Of a DNA stretch of 64,000 nucleotides, positions 39,210 through 49,066 are shown piece after piece (within the stretch, counting starts at the first letter, position 1; every line of letters starts with the position of its first letter). This DNA is from an uncultured Acidimicrobiaceae bacterium (lineage in GTDB: Bacteria; Actinomycetota; Acidimicrobiia; Acidimicrobiales; SZUA-35), in contig CAMYLA010000001.1 in NCBI GenBank assembly GCA_947259095.1, positions 3,151 through 67,150 of the forward strand. Direction: 5' to 3'. Under the pieces are notes generated by a model. It did no database searches, was not told where the DNA came from, and saw nothing but the letters and a program-made list of their open reading frames with translations. Position numbers and translations under genes: made by a program.

Positions 39210-41005
39210 TGCACACCTCCGGTGGCCGGTAGGCCGAGCAGGGTCGGGTTCTCCTCGACCGCTGACCGCCTGGCCAGCCAGGACAGCGCCGGGCGCATGA
39301 ACATCCAGGAGATGATGAGGTCAAGGATGGTGGCAAGGCCCAGGTAGAAGGCGAAGCCGCGGACGGCACCGACGGTCAGCACATACAGTAGGACGGCGGC
39401 GATCAGGCTGACGACGTCGGCCTTGACGATGGTGGAGATCGAGGACTCATAGGCCCGTTCGACCGCGGTTGGGATCCGCCGGCCGGATCGGTAGGAGTCC
39501 TTGACGTTCTCGAAATAGACGATGTTGGAGTCGGCGGAGACGCCTATCGAGACGATGAGCCCCACCACTCCCGCCAAGCTGAGCGCCAGCCCGAACGATT
39601 CGCCGAACCAGGCGATGATCGTCCACAACAGTGCTCCGGACAGCAGGAGGCCGGAGATGGCGACCAGCCCGGCCAACCGGTAGTAGGCCAGCAGGTACAG
39701 CGCCACCAGGGCCAGGCCGATGAGCCCGGCGATGACGCCGGATCGCAGCACGTCCTGGCCGATGCTGGCCGAGACGGTTCGGGTTTCCTGGGCCACCAAT
39801 TCCAGCGGCAGGGCGCCGAATCGCAGGGCCTCGGCCAGCCGCCGTGCCTCCTCCTCCTCGAACGGGTCCTGGCTGCTGCCGGAGATCACGATCTGATCCC
39901 TGGCGAAGCTCCCGGCGTTGATCTGGGGAGCGGAGATGACCTGGTGATCGAGCACCACCGCCAGCCGACCCGTCGGGCAGACCTCCGGGTCGCGAACGAA
40001 GCAGAGGGCGGCGATCTGGTTGAAGCGGTCGATCCCGTTCTCCCCCGAGTTGTATGTCGGGTTCACCTGCCAGCCGAGTCCGGGGGTCAGGCCGACCGAT
40101 GCGGTTTCGACCATGTCGCCGGTCAGCGGTAGACCATCGACTCGTGCCGGGCCGAGGCAGTAGCGCAGGCCCTCCCCGTCGGACAGGGCGACGTAGGCGT
40201 CGATCGTGTCCTCCTCGTCTGGGGTGTTCCCGTCGATGGCGCAGCCGCTGAGAGGATCCTCGGCGATCAGCTCGGGCTCGGCCGCCGCCGGCGTCTCGCC
40301 GTCGGTGCCTTCGCTGCCGTCGGTTGTGGTCGGCTCGGCGCCGGTTGTCTCGGTGGTTCCTTGGGCGTCGGTGGTCTCGGTGGTGCCTTCGACGTCGGTG
40401 GTCTCGGTGGTACCACTGGCGGAGTTCCGGGCCTGGAACACCGGGCCGAACCGGCCACCGGCGAACACCAGGGACTGCTCGTCTCCGGTGCCGTCGCCGT
40501 CGCCGTCGCCGGGATCGGATTCACCACCATCGCCGGTGGTGTCTACTCCGCTCGACGTCTCCGTCTCGGGCTCGGGGTCGAGCTGATCGTCGGTGCCGCT
40601 GTCGAGGTTCTCCAGGGTCAAACCGGCCGGCGGCAGCAGGTCGATCACCGGCCGGAACCGCAGCTCGGCCGTCTGGCGCAGCCGGTCGAGCGCCTCCTCC
40701 TGTTCCTCGACCAGGCCGGGAAGGCCGACGACGATGTTGTTCCCCTGGCGGGAGATCTCCGGTTCGGCGACACCGATCTCGTCGATCCTGGCCCGGAGGA
40801 GTTCGACGGTGAGATCGAGCGACTCGTCGGTCACCTCACGACCGGTTTCACCCTCACTTGCGCCGGTGGGCTCGAGCACGACCGAGACCCCGCCTTGAAG
40901 GTCGAGGCCGAGCAGAGGCTCGTTGCCGGACACAAGGGTGTAGATCACGCCGAGCAGCGCAGCGGCCACCACGATGAAGCCGGAAACCCGCTGACTGGTG
41001 GGCAT
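39206..41005 (-). CDS. secD: Protein translocase subunit SecD with a Thr/Glu-rich repeat in its periplasmic loop
   Basis: 599 residues. The N-terminal helix (FIVVAAALLGVIYTLVSG) is followed by LGLDLQGGVSVVLEP, then the periplasmic head, then five C-terminal helices with GVVGLIVSIGVSADSNIVYFEN and AVLLYVLTVGAVRGFAFYLG. Between residues ~125 and ~250 there is a long acidic, low-complexity insertion (Gly/Asp/Ser then Thr/Glu) that includes three copies of a 9-residue GTTETTD-type unit. The core motifs are intact, so it should be functional. It is adjacent to yajC (2-base gap) and overlaps secF. Confidence 0.95.
   Translation of the reverse strand: MPTSQRVSGFIVVAAALLGVIYTLVSGNEPLLGLDLQGGVSVVLEPTGASEGETGREVTDESLDLTVELLRARIDEIGVAEPEISRQGNNIVVGLPGLVEEQEEALDRLRQTAELRFRPVIDLLPPAGLTLENLDSGTDDQLDPEPETETSSGVDTTGDGGESDPGDGDGDGTGDEQSLVFAGGRFGPVFQARNSASGTTETTDVEGTTETTDAQGTTETTGAEPTTTDGSEGTDGETPAAAEPELIAEDPLSGCAIDGNTPDEEDTIDAYVALSDGEGLRYCLGPARVDGLPLTGDMVETASVGLTPGLGWQVNPTYNSGENGIDRFNQIAALCFVRDPEVCPTGRLAVVLDHQVISAPQINAGSFARDQIVISGSSQDPFEEEEARRLAEALRFGALPLELVAQETRTVSASIGQDVLRSGVIAGLIGLALVALYLLAYYRLAGLVAISGLLLSGALLWTIIAWFGESFGLALSLAGVVGLIVSIGVSADSNIVYFENVKDSYRSGRRIPTAVERAYESSISTIVKADVVSLIAAVLLYVLTVGAVRGFAFYLGLATILDLIISWMFMRPALSWLARRSAVEENPTLLGLPATGGVQ
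40334..40414. repeat. 27-bp coding tandem repeat in secD (3 copies)
   Basis: Three in-frame 27-bp copies encode GTTETTDVE, GTTETTDAQ and GTTETTGAE, followed by a decayed PTTTDG. They lie in the predicted periplasmic loop of SecD. Copy number is likely to vary between strains. Confidence 0.9.
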
Positions 41006-41007
41006 CG

Positions 41008-41304
41008 TCAGCCGTCCTCATCGGAGGCGGCATCGGAATCGGAATCGGCCTGCTCCTTCAACACGACTTTGTTGGCCACCGAGGACTTGGACACCTTCAG
41101 CTCGACGCCCTCGGCCACCTCCAGCCAAATGACATCGGCATCGACGGCGGCAATGAAGCCGTAGACGCCGGCGCTCGTCAACACTTCGTCGCCTACCTCC
41201 AGCGACGCCAGCAGCGTCTTGTGCTCCCGGTTCCGCCGCTGCTGGGGCAGTATGAGAACGGCGTACATGAGCACGCCGACAACGATGAGTGGGATGAACT
41301 CCAT
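41008..41304 (-). CDS. yajC: Preprotein translocase accessory subunit YajC
   Basis: 98-residue single-pass membrane protein of the SecDF-YajC complex: membrane helix FIPLIVVGVLMYAVLILP (residues 3-20), then QQRRNREHKTLLASLEVGDE, VLTSAGVYGFIAAVDADVIW and an acidic tail. The ATG follows GGAGG. It is the first gene of yajC-secD-secF and lies 65 bases downstream of tgt. Confidence 0.95.
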   Translation of the reverse strand: MEFIPLIVVGVLMYAVLILPQQRRNREHKTLLASLEVGDEVLTSAGVYGFIAAVDADVIWLEVAEGVELKVSKSSVANKVVLKEQADSDSDAASDEDG

Positions 41305-41369
41305 GGCCTACCTCCAGCCGCTTGACGTTAGCGGTTCGTTGCGCGGTTCTGGCGCCGGGGCTGTGGCTT

Positions 41370-42488
41370 TCACACCTCTGGAAGAGTTTCTTCCGGGGCC
41401 CATGTGGCCCAAATCTCGGCCCGGAGCTCGTCGAAACGCCGGTTCTCGATCGCCTGGCGCATCCTGGCCGTCAGGTCGGCCAACCAGGCCAGGTTGTGCA
41501 GGGTGATGATCCGTCCGGCGGTCGGCTCACCGGTGACCAGGAGATGCCTGACGTAGGCCCTGGAGTAGCGGGCCGAGAGCGGGTGATCGAACTGCGGATC
41601 GATCGGCCGGTCATCGCGTGCGAAGCGGAGGTTCTTCAGGTTCAAACGGCCCTCCCCGGTCAGCGCGGTGCCGTGACGGGCCAGTCTGGTCGGCAGGACA
41701 CAGTCGAACATGTCGATGCCGTTGTGGACCGCCTCGACCAGGCCGACCGGATCGCCGAGACCCATGAAATAGCGTGGGCTATCGACCGGCAGCACCGCGG
41801 TGGTGGCGGCCAGGGCGGGCACCATGGCCGGTCGGCTCTCACCGACCGACAGGCCGCCGACCGCGTAGCCGTCGAAGCCGATGGCCACCGTCCGCTCCGC
41901 CGATTCCCGCCGCAGGTCGACCTCCACCCCTCCCTGGACGATGCCGAACTGGGCCTGGTCGGCCCGTCGATGGGTGTCCTTGGACCGTTGGGCCCACCGC
42001 AGGGTCAGCTCCAACGCCTGGCGGAGGTCGTCCCTGGTCGACGGGAGCGCCGAGCAGACATCGAGGACCATGGCGATGTCGGCCCCCAGCAGCTCCTGGA
42101 CCTCGACCGACCGCTCCGGCGAAAGCTCGACCGCCGACCCGTCGTAGACCGATCGGAACGTGGCCCCCGCTTCGGTGATTTTCGGCTCCAGGGAAAAAAT
42201 CTGGTAGCCACCGGAGTCGGTGAGCAGATGGCCGTTCCAGTCCATGAACCGGTGAAGGCCGCCGAGCTCGGCGATGAGCTCGGCGCCGGGCCGCTCCATC
42301 AGGTGGTAGGTGTTGCCGAGTACGATCGGCGGCGCCAGCCGCTCCAGATCGCGGGTGTCGAGGGTCTTGACCGCCGCTCTGGTGCCGACCGGCATGAAGA
42401 CCGGGGTCTTGATCTCGCCCCGGCCGGTTGTCATGGTGGCGGCCCTGGCCCGACCATCGGTGGCGTCCAGCCGCATCGAAAGCTTCAT
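41370..42488 (-). CDS. tgt: tRNA-guanine transglycosylase (Tgt) lacking the zinc cysteines
   Basis: Queuosine-pathway enzyme replacing guanine 34 by a 7-deazaguanine base. 372 residues with the TIM-barrel hallmarks: FMPVGTRAAVKTL, catalytic acid in DSGGYQIFSL (Asp91), DIAMVLDVCSALPS, QFGIVQGGVEVDLRRES, and the nucleophile in FDCVLPTRLARHG (Asp262). The zinc site is lost: where the family has CxCxxC before SRAYLRHL, this protein reads F300, H302, S305 (PQFDHPLSARYSRAY), although the fourth ligand His331 (LHNL) remains. The ATG at 42488 has TAGGAAG seven bases upstream and follows queA by 10 bases. Confidence 0.9.
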   Translation of the reverse strand: MKLSMRLDATDGRARAATMTTGRGEIKTPVFMPVGTRAAVKTLDTRDLERLAPPIVLGNTYHLMERPGAELIAELGGLHRFMDWNGHLLTDSGGYQIFSLEPKITEAGATFRSVYDGSAVELSPERSVEVQELLGADIAMVLDVCSALPSTRDDLRQALELTLRWAQRSKDTHRRADQAQFGIVQGGVEVDLRRESAERTVAIGFDGYAVGGLSVGESRPAMVPALAATTAVLPVDSPRYFMGLGDPVGLVEAVHNGIDMFDCVLPTRLARHGTALTGEGRLNLKNLRFARDDRPIDPQFDHPLSARYSRAYVRHLLVTGEPTAGRIITLHNLAWLADLTARMRQAIENRRFDELRAEIWATWAPEETLPEV

Positions 42489-42498
42489 CACCGGCTTC

Positions 42499-43641
42499 CT
42501 ACCGGCCGGGGCCGGCGTCGGCAACGTCGCCGCCGGCGGCCAGCGGCCCGCCGGGAGACGAGGCCGCCCGTTCCAGCAGCATGCAATCGCCAAAGGAGAG
42601 GAAGCGGTAGCCCTCGTCGAGCGCCTCCTGATAGATCGACCGCCACCGGGGACCCACGAAGGCATCCACCAGGACCAGAAGCGAGGATCGGGGCACATGG
42701 AAGTTGGTCAGCAACAGGTCCACCACCTGCCATTGGAAGCCCCGGCGGATGAACAGCGAGGTGTCGTCCTCCAGCCGTCCGGTCCTGGCCACCGACTCCA
42801 GGGTCCGGACCACGGTGGTGCCGACCGCCACCACCCGCTCGGCGGCGAGGACCCGCCGCCAGACATCGGCGGTGACCGAGTAGTGCTCGGCATGCATATC
42901 ATGGTCCTCGATCAACTCGGCGGTGATCGGCCGGAAGGTGCCGAGACCGACCCGCAACTCCACCTTGGCCACATCGACCCCTCGGCGGCCGAGGCGGTCC
43001 AGCAGCTCGTCGGTGAGATGGAGACCGGCGGTGGGAGCCGCCACCGATCCCGGGCGCCGGGCGAACACGGTCTGGTAGCGTTCGGCGTCGGCCAGGGGCT
43101 CATGGATGTATGGCGGCAGTGGGATCTGGCCTGCCACATCGAGGGCCTCCGGGGCGATCTCGACCAGTCGTCGGCCATCGGACAGGGCTTCACCGACCGT
43201 TGCCAGGACTGTGCCGTCCAGTTCGAGTTCGGTGCCGGGGGCCACCCGTTTTCCCGGCCGGACCAGCGCCTGCCATCGGCCATGGTCCCCGGTCGGTTCC
43301 AACAGCAACACCTCGACCGCCCCCCCGGTTCGTTTCCGTAGGTTCAGCCGAGCGGCCAGGACCCTGGTGTCGTTGACCACCAGCAGATCGCCGGGCCGCA
43401 GGATCCGGTCGAGGTCGGCGACCCGGTGGTGGCGCAGCGGCCCGACCCCATCGTCGCCGGCACCGTCGGCCGGTTCGGGGCCGATCCCGGGAGCGGGGCC
43501 CGGATCACCGGCAAGCCCGCTGGCCACCAGCAATCGGGCGCTGTCGCGGGGTTCGACCGGCCGCTGGGCGATCGACGACGCCGGCAGCTCGTAGTCGAAG
43601 TCGTCGGCCCGCTGCGGTTGCAGCATCTCGCCCCGGTCCAC
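42499..43641 (-). CDS. queA: S-adenosylmethionine:tRNA ribosyltransferase-isomerase
   Basis: Adds the cyclopentene part of queuosine from SAM. 380 residues with DDFDYELPASSIAQRPVEPRDSARLL at the N-terminus, LRPGDLLVVNDTRVLAARL, SVAAPTAGLHLTDELL, VELRVGLGTFRPI, and the C-terminal FHVPRSSLLVLVDAF. A Gly/Pro/Asp-rich insertion of about 25 residues (from ~45 to ~68) separates RLLV from HHRVADL and looks like a surface loop. The start may be GTG 43641 or ATG 43626. It pairs with the downstream tgt. Confidence 0.94.
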   Translation of the reverse strand: MDRGEMLQPQRADDFDYELPASSIAQRPVEPRDSARLLVASGLAGDPGPAPGIGPEPADGAGDDGVGPLRHHRVADLDRILRPGDLLVVNDTRVLAARLNLRKRTGGAVEVLLLEPTGDHGRWQALVRPGKRVAPGTELELDGTVLATVGEALSDGRRLVEIAPEALDVAGQIPLPPYIHEPLADAERYQTVFARRPGSVAAPTAGLHLTDELLDRLGRRGVDVAKVELRVGLGTFRPITAELIEDHDMHAEHYSVTADVWRRVLAAERVVAVGTTVVRTLESVARTGRLEDDTSLFIRRGFQWQVVDLLLTNFHVPRSSLLVLVDAFVGPRWRSIYQEALDEGYRFLSFGDCMLLERAASSPGGPLAAGGDVADAGPGR

Positions 43642-43686
43642 TAGCGGTTCGTCGCCGAATCGATCACCGGGACCCCCATGGTTCCA

Positions 43687-44781
<1,095 letters not shown>

Positions 44782-44783
44782 CG

Positions 44784-45443
44784 CTATCCGTTCGCCAGGT
44801 TGAGCAGCGCCATCTTCAGCAGCTGACCGGTGTCGACGTCTTCGCCATCGCGGTCGGCCAGGCCGGCCACCGCCCGGCGGATCTCCTCGCTGGAGTAGCC
44901 AAGGTTGACCAGCGCCTCCCGCACATCGACCAGCGGCCGGTTGGACATCGGGCCCGGTGACGCCGAAGCTCCGTTGAGGTTGATCGCCGAGCCCTCGATG
45001 GCCACGGCACCGTCGAGCACCGGCAACACCAGCGACGATTTGAGTTCCACCAGCAGGCGCTGGGCCGTCTTCTTGCCAACCCCGGGCACCTCGCACAGCG
45101 CGCCGAGATCCTCATCGGCCAGGATCCGGGCCAACTGCGGGACCGGATGGGTGGCCAGCACCGCCAGGGCCAGCGACGGGCCGACACCGTGGGCCGACAG
45201 CAGACCCTCGAACGCCGCCCTCTCCTCCTTGGCCAGGAAACCGAACAGCCGCTGGTCGGCCTCGGTGATCCGGTGATGGATGAACAGCAGCACGGTTTCG
45301 TCGGCCGGCAACCGCGACAGGGTGGCCGCGGTCACCGTGACCAGGTAGCCGATGCCGGCCACCTCGATCGTGAGATCCACGGTGGCCCCGCGATCGAGCA
45401 CCGGGTCTCGATCGATCACAACCCCCCGCAGCGAACCGATCAC
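44784..45443 (-). CDS. ruvA: Holliday junction DNA-binding subunit RuvA
   Basis: Tetrameric junction-binding scaffold. 219 residues: N-terminal OB fold ([23 protein letters not shown]), two helix-hairpin-helix units ([39 protein letters not shown]), and a C-terminal RuvB-binding helix bundle ([19 protein letters not shown]). The GTG start at 45443 overlaps the ruvC stop (GTGA). Confidence 0.96.
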   Translation of the reverse strand: MIGSLRGVVIDRDPVLDRGATVDLTIEVAGIGYLVTVTAATLSRLPADETVLLFIHHRITEADQRLFGFLAKEERAAFEGLLSAHGVGPSLALAVLATHPVPQLARILADEDLGALCEVPGVGKKTAQRLLVELKSSLVLPVLDGAVAIEGSAINLNGASASPGPMSNRPLVDVREALVNLGYSSEEIRRAVAGLADRDGEDVDTGQLLKMALLNLANG

Positions 45444-45931
45444 GACGCCGCTCGCAGCCCCGGATCGTGGGCCAGATGACACAACGCCAACGCCGCGGCG
45501 TCGGCCGCATCGGCCGGCCGAGGGATCTCGGCCAACCCGAGCAGGATCTGGACCATGTGCTGGACCTGCTGCTTGTCGGCCTGGCCATCTCCGGCCACCA
45601 CCGACTTGACCTGCGAGGGTGAGTACTGGGCGACCGCGATGTTGCGGCCGGCGGCGAGGGCCAGGGCCAGGCCAGAGGCCTGGGCCACCCCGACCGCAGT
45701 TCGAATATTGTTCTGGAAGAAGATGCGCTCCACCGATACCACCGCCGGGCGGAACTCGTCGAGCAGGTCGATCAGGTCGGCGTGGAGTTGGGCCAGCCGC
45801 ACCGGCACCTCGTCATCGGGCGAGGTCCGCAGCACGCCCATGGCCGACGCTCGGCCGCGACCCCTCGGTGCGGGTTCGACGACGGCGTAGCCGCAGCGGG
45901 ACAGACCGGGGTCGATCCCCAGAACGAACAT
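45440..45931 (-). CDS. ruvC: Holliday junction resolvase RuvC
   Basis: RNase H-fold endonuclease that cuts the junction. 163 residues with the acidic active-site residues in FVLGIDPGLSRCGYAV (Asp7), VVSVERIFFQNN (Glu) and ADAADAAALALCH (two Asp), plus SPSQVKSVVAGDGQADKQQV. The ATG at 45931 lies seven bases after TAGCGT with no Shine-Dalgarno, so ruvCAB probably starts as a leaderless message here. Frames extending further upstream cross the divergent ABC gene. Confidence 0.96.
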   Translation of the reverse strand: MFVLGIDPGLSRCGYAVVEPAPRGRGRASAMGVLRTSPDDEVPVRLAQLHADLIDLLDEFRPAVVSVERIFFQNNIRTAVGVAQASGLALALAAGRNIAVAQYSPSQVKSVVAGDGQADKQQVQHMVQILLGLAEIPRPADAADAAALALCHLAHDPGLRAAS

Positions 45932-45938
45932 GCGTACG

Positions 45939-45944
45939 ACGCTA
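45939..45944 (-). promoter_or_regulatory. TANNNT -10 element (TAGCGT) 7 bases before ruvC ATG
   Basis: TAGCGT, seven bases (cgtacgc), ATG. It lies in the divergent gap between ruvC and the ABC transporter genes. No Shine-Dalgarno is present. Confidence 0.5.
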
Positions 45945-45995
45945 GCCGGGAAACCGCCACTTGAGGAGGACCCTGATCCTGCCGATACCTGCCTG

Positions 45996-47195
45996 GTGAA
46001 AGACACGGCGAACGACACGGCCACGACGATGGCGACCGGCACGGCGAGCGATTTGGCGACCGGGACAGCGAAAGATCTGGCGACGGCGACGGCGAGGAAC
46101 ACGGCGGACGCCGGGTCCACCACCCTGGTCGCTTCGGTGGTCGGGGTCGACAAGCGCTTCGGGGAGGTTCAGGCCCTCGAGCGCCTGAACATCGAGGTGC
46201 CCAAGGCGAAGATCACCGTGTTGCTCGGCCCGAACGGTGCCGGCAAGACCACCGCCATCCGGATGATCACCGGCGCCATTGAACCCGACGCCGGTGGGGT
46301 CCGGGTCTTCGGTGCCGACCCCTGTGGTCACCACGGCGAGGAGATACGCCGACGCTGCGGGGTGGTGTCGGCCAAACCGTCGCTCTATGACCGGCTCAGC
46401 GGCTTCGACAACCTTCGCTACGCCGCCGAGCTGTACGGCCTCGGCCGGGGCACCATCACCGATCGGCGGATCGTCGAGGCCGCCGAACAGTTCGGCATCG
46501 ACGACGCCCTGGCCCAGCGGGTCGGCGGCTACTCCACCGGGATGAAGACCCGCCTGGCCCTGGCCAGATCGATCCTCCACAATCCCGACCTGCTGCTGCT
46601 CGACGAGCCGACGTCGGGGCTCGATCCCGAGTCGGCCCAGGCGGTCCTTGGCATGGTCCGCAACATGACCAGCCAGGGCCGATCGGTGCTGATGTGCACC
46701 CACCTGCTCCTGGAAGCCGAGGGCCTCGCAGACGAGGTGGTGATCATCCAGGACGGGACCAGCCTGGTGTGGGGCGACCCGGAGCTACTGTCGCTGCGGT
46801 ACTGGCCCCGGCCGGAGGTGACCATCACCGCCCGTCGCGGCGCCGAGCTCGAACCGCTGCGCCGATTCCCCGAGGTGGCCGAGGTGACCATCTCGCAAGA
46901 CTCGGCTCGTCTCGTCCTCCACGACGGTGGGGCCATCGGCCGGGTCATCCACCGGTTGGCCATGGCCGGGGTGGAGCTGGTAGCGGTCGAGCCATACCGG
47001 GTCAGCCTGGAAGACCTCTACTTCGCGGTGCGCCGCGAGCACCGTCTCGGGCTCGAAGCAGCCCTCGGCAACGGCCGGCGGCCCGAGGCGGCGCTCGCCC
47101 CACCGGATGTGAACGGATCCCAGGTGGCGCCCCGGGACCGGAGCTCCGACGATCAGCCGACAGTGCGCCATGACCAGGAGGTTTCGGCCCGATGA
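45996..47195 (+). CDS. ABC transporter ATP-binding protein with repetitive N-terminal extension
   Basis: ATPase of an ABC-2-type exporter. The conserved domain begins about residue 45 (VVGVDKRFGEVQALERL) with Walker A GPNGAGKTT, signature YSTGMKTRLALARS, Walker B LLLLDEPTSGLD and switch CTHLLLEAEGLAD; the C-terminal ~130 residues form the soluble tail common in this subfamily. The first ~45 residues are Ala/Thr/Asp-rich and repetitive. The start is unsettled: GTG 45996 is chosen, but ATG 46029 or a GTG next to the domain are possible and none has a good ribosome site. The stop overlaps the permease ATG. Cargo unknown. Confidence 0.85.
   Translation: MKDTANDTATTMATGTASDLATGTAKDLATATARNTADAGSTTLVASVVGVDKRFGEVQALERLNIEVPKAKITVLLGPNGAGKTTAIRMITGAIEPDAGGVRVFGADPCGHHGEEIRRRCGVVSAKPSLYDRLSGFDNLRYAAELYGLGRGTITDRRIVEAAEQFGIDDALAQRVGGYSTGMKTRLALARSILHNPDLLLLDEPTSGLDPESAQAVLGMVRNMTSQGRSVLMCTHLLLEAEGLADEVVIIQDGTSLVWGDPELLSLRYWPRPEVTITARRGAELEPLRRFPEVAEVTISQDSARLVLHDGGAIGRVIHRLAMAGVELVAVEPYRVSLEDLYFAVRREHRLGLEAALGNGRRPEAALAPPDVNGSQVAPRDRSSDDQPTVRHDQEVSAR
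46032..46103. repeat. 24-bp coding tandem repeat at the N-terminus of the ABC ATPase gene (3 copies)
   Basis: Units at 46032-46055, 46056-46079 and 46080-46103 encode ATGTASDL, ATGTAKDL and ATATARNT; a more degenerate copy precedes them from about 46000. The repeats keep the reading frame of the ABC gene. Confidence 0.8.
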
Positions 47196-48115
47196 GCCAC
47201 CCCACCAGTACCCATGCCGAGGTTGGCCGGCCCACCGATCACGATGCCGACGTCGAGCCGGCGTCGGCCGAGCCGGTTGGCTCGATCGAGCGGCGGGGCA
47301 CGAACTGGGCCCGGGTGGCCACGGTGGCCAGGACCGACCTCAAACAACTGGCCCAGGCCAGGGACTTCTGGCTGCCGATGACGATCCTCGGCTCGTTCTT
47401 CTTCGTGGTCATCCCCGCCATCCTGTTGCTCACCGTCACGAGACTGGGCGACGTCGACGCGGTGGGAAAGATCGCCGAGACCCTGGAGGTCCTGCCGGAG
47501 CAGGCCAAGTCGCAGATCCGGGGGGCCAGCCCCGAGGGCCAGACCGGGTACGCCCTGGCGGTGTTCCTGTTCGCCCCGGTGGCGGTGATCGTGCCGCTGA
47601 CCATCTCCACCGCAGTGGGGGCGTCGACCATCGTCGGTGAGCGGGAACGCGGTACCGGCGAGTTCCTGGCCCACTCCCCGGCCACGGCCCGGGAGATCTA
47701 CATCGGCAAGCTGATCGCCAGCCTGGTGCCGGGGTACCTGACCGTGGTGGTCGGGTTCACCCTGTACTCGGTGCTGGTGAACCTGACCGTCGGCCCGAGC
47801 GTTGGCGGCTGGTTCTTCCCGACGCCGCAGTGGTGGATCATGATCCTGTGGGTTCTCCCCCCGTTTCTGGCCATCTGCCTGTCGTTCGTGCTTCGGCTCT
47901 CGGCCAGGGTGAACTCGACCGCGGCCGCCCAGCAGGCCTCGGGGCTGATCAGCCTCCCGCTGATCATGATCGCCTACAGCCAGGCCACCGGGATCCTGTT
48001 CGGTTCCGGTGCCATGCCACTGGTGGTGGGGGCGCTGGCCTGGCTGCTGGCCGGGCTGAGCCTGTCCCGAGGGGTCCGCAGCGTCACCAGATCACGGCTG
48101 CTGGGGGTGACCTGA
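47192..48115 (+). CDS. ABC-2-type transporter permease
   Basis: 307-residue membrane partner of the upstream ATPase, joined by an ATGA overlap. About 40 soluble N-terminal residues are followed by a first helix (FWLPMTILGSFFFVVIPAILLL), a ~60-residue extracytoplasmic loop, then five helices (AVFLFAPVAVIVPLTISTAV, YLTVVVGFTLYSVLVNLTV, WIMILWVLPPFLAICLSFVL, LISLPLIMIAYSQATGIL, LVVGALAWLLAGLSL). The segment GERERGTGEFLAHSPATARE is the typical coupling region of ABC-2 permeases. Substrate unknown. It ends convergent with yebC across 64 bases. Confidence 0.88.
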   Translation: MSHPTSTHAEVGRPTDHDADVEPASAEPVGSIERRGTNWARVATVARTDLKQLAQARDFWLPMTILGSFFFVVIPAILLLTVTRLGDVDAVGKIAETLEVLPEQAKSQIRGASPEGQTGYALAVFLFAPVAVIVPLTISTAVGASTIVGERERGTGEFLAHSPATAREIYIGKLIASLVPGYLTVVVGFTLYSVLVNLTVGPSVGGWFFPTPQWWIMILWVLPPFLAICLSFVLRLSARVNSTAAAQQASGLISLPLIMIAYSQATGILFGSGAMPLVVGALAWLLAGLSLSRGVRSVTRSRLLGVT

Positions 48116-48179
48116 CCCACTGGCTGAGACGGGGCGCCACCCCGAAGGGGCGGAGAGAACCGCTGGTTGCCGTTGCCGG

Positions 48180-48926
48180 TCAACCGATCGACTCGAGCAC
48201 CTCGTCGGGAATGTCGATGTTGGAGTGCACATCCTGCACGTCGTCGTGGTCGTCGAGCAGCTCGACCAGGTTGAGCACCGCCTTGACATCAGAGGTCTCG
48301 GTGAGGGGCACGGTGTTGGTCGGCACCATCGTGCTGTCGGACTCCAGGACCTCGATCCCCGCTTCCTCAAGGGCGGCCCGCAGACTCAGCACGTCGCCGG
48401 GCTCGGAGGTGACCTGCCAGACCTCCTCCAGGTCCTCGAGGTCCTCGGCCCCGTTCTCGAGGCCGACCAGCATCACCTCGTCCTCGTCGGTTGACCGGGC
48501 CACCTTCACGATGCCCTTGCGCTCGAACTGCCAGGCCACCGCACCGGGCTCGGCCAGCGACCCGCCGTTCTTGGTCAACAGCGAGCGGATCTCGGAGCCG
48601 GTCCGGTTGCGATTGTCGGTCAGGACGTCGATGAGCAGGGCCACACCGTTCGGGCCGTAGCCCTCGTAGGTGATCGGCTCGTAGTTGACCCCTTCGAGCT
48701 CGCCGGTGCCCCGCTTGACCGCCCGTTCGATCGTGTCGAGGGGAACCGAATTGTCCCTGGCCTTCTGGAACATGGTCCGCAGCGTCGGGTTGGCGTCGAT
48801 GTCGCCACCGCCGGATCTGGCCGCCACCTCGACCTGCTTGATCAGCTTGGCGAAGAGCTTGCCTCGCTTGGCGTCGGCGGCGCCCTTCTTGTGCTTGATG
48901 GTTGCCCATTTGGAATGGCCCGACAC
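48180..48926 (-). CDS. yebC: YebC/PmpR-family protein (TACO1-like)
   Basis: Family implicated in transcription control and, more recently, in translation through proline stretches. 248 residues beginning SGHSKWATIKHKKGAADAKR, then ANPTLRTMFQKARDNSVPLD, YEGYGPNGVALLIDVLTDNR, and the acidic C-terminal domain. The GTG start at 48926 has AGGAG seven bases upstream. TATCAT at 48979-48984 is a candidate -10. It is followed by ruvC in many genomes; here the ABC transporter lies between them. Confidence 0.95.
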   Translation of the reverse strand: MSGHSKWATIKHKKGAADAKRGKLFAKLIKQVEVAARSGGGDIDANPTLRTMFQKARDNSVPLDTIERAVKRGTGELEGVNYEPITYEGYGPNGVALLIDVLTDNRNRTGSEIRSLLTKNGGSLAEPGAVAWQFERKGIVKVARSTDEDEVMLVGLENGAEDLEDLEEVWQVTSEPGDVLSLRAALEEAGIEVLESDSTMVPTNTVPLTETSDVKAVLNLVELLDDHDDVQDVHSNIDIPDEVLESIG

Positions 48927-49066
48927 GTGCACGCTCCTTCCCGTCCCCCGGGCCCACCGAGGAACGGTCCGTCTCCGATGATAGGGCGGATCGGCGGCTG
49001 CGCCGCGACGGGGCCCCGGTACCGCCTCGGCCGCCCGCGATCGAGACGAGGCGCGGCCACCGCCGG

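Noticed and set aside
48116..48179. Terminator in the convergent gap between the ABC permease and yebC
   Set aside because: Small GC stems (CCCCGAAGGGG) are present but no T-run follows on either strand; not strong enough to list.
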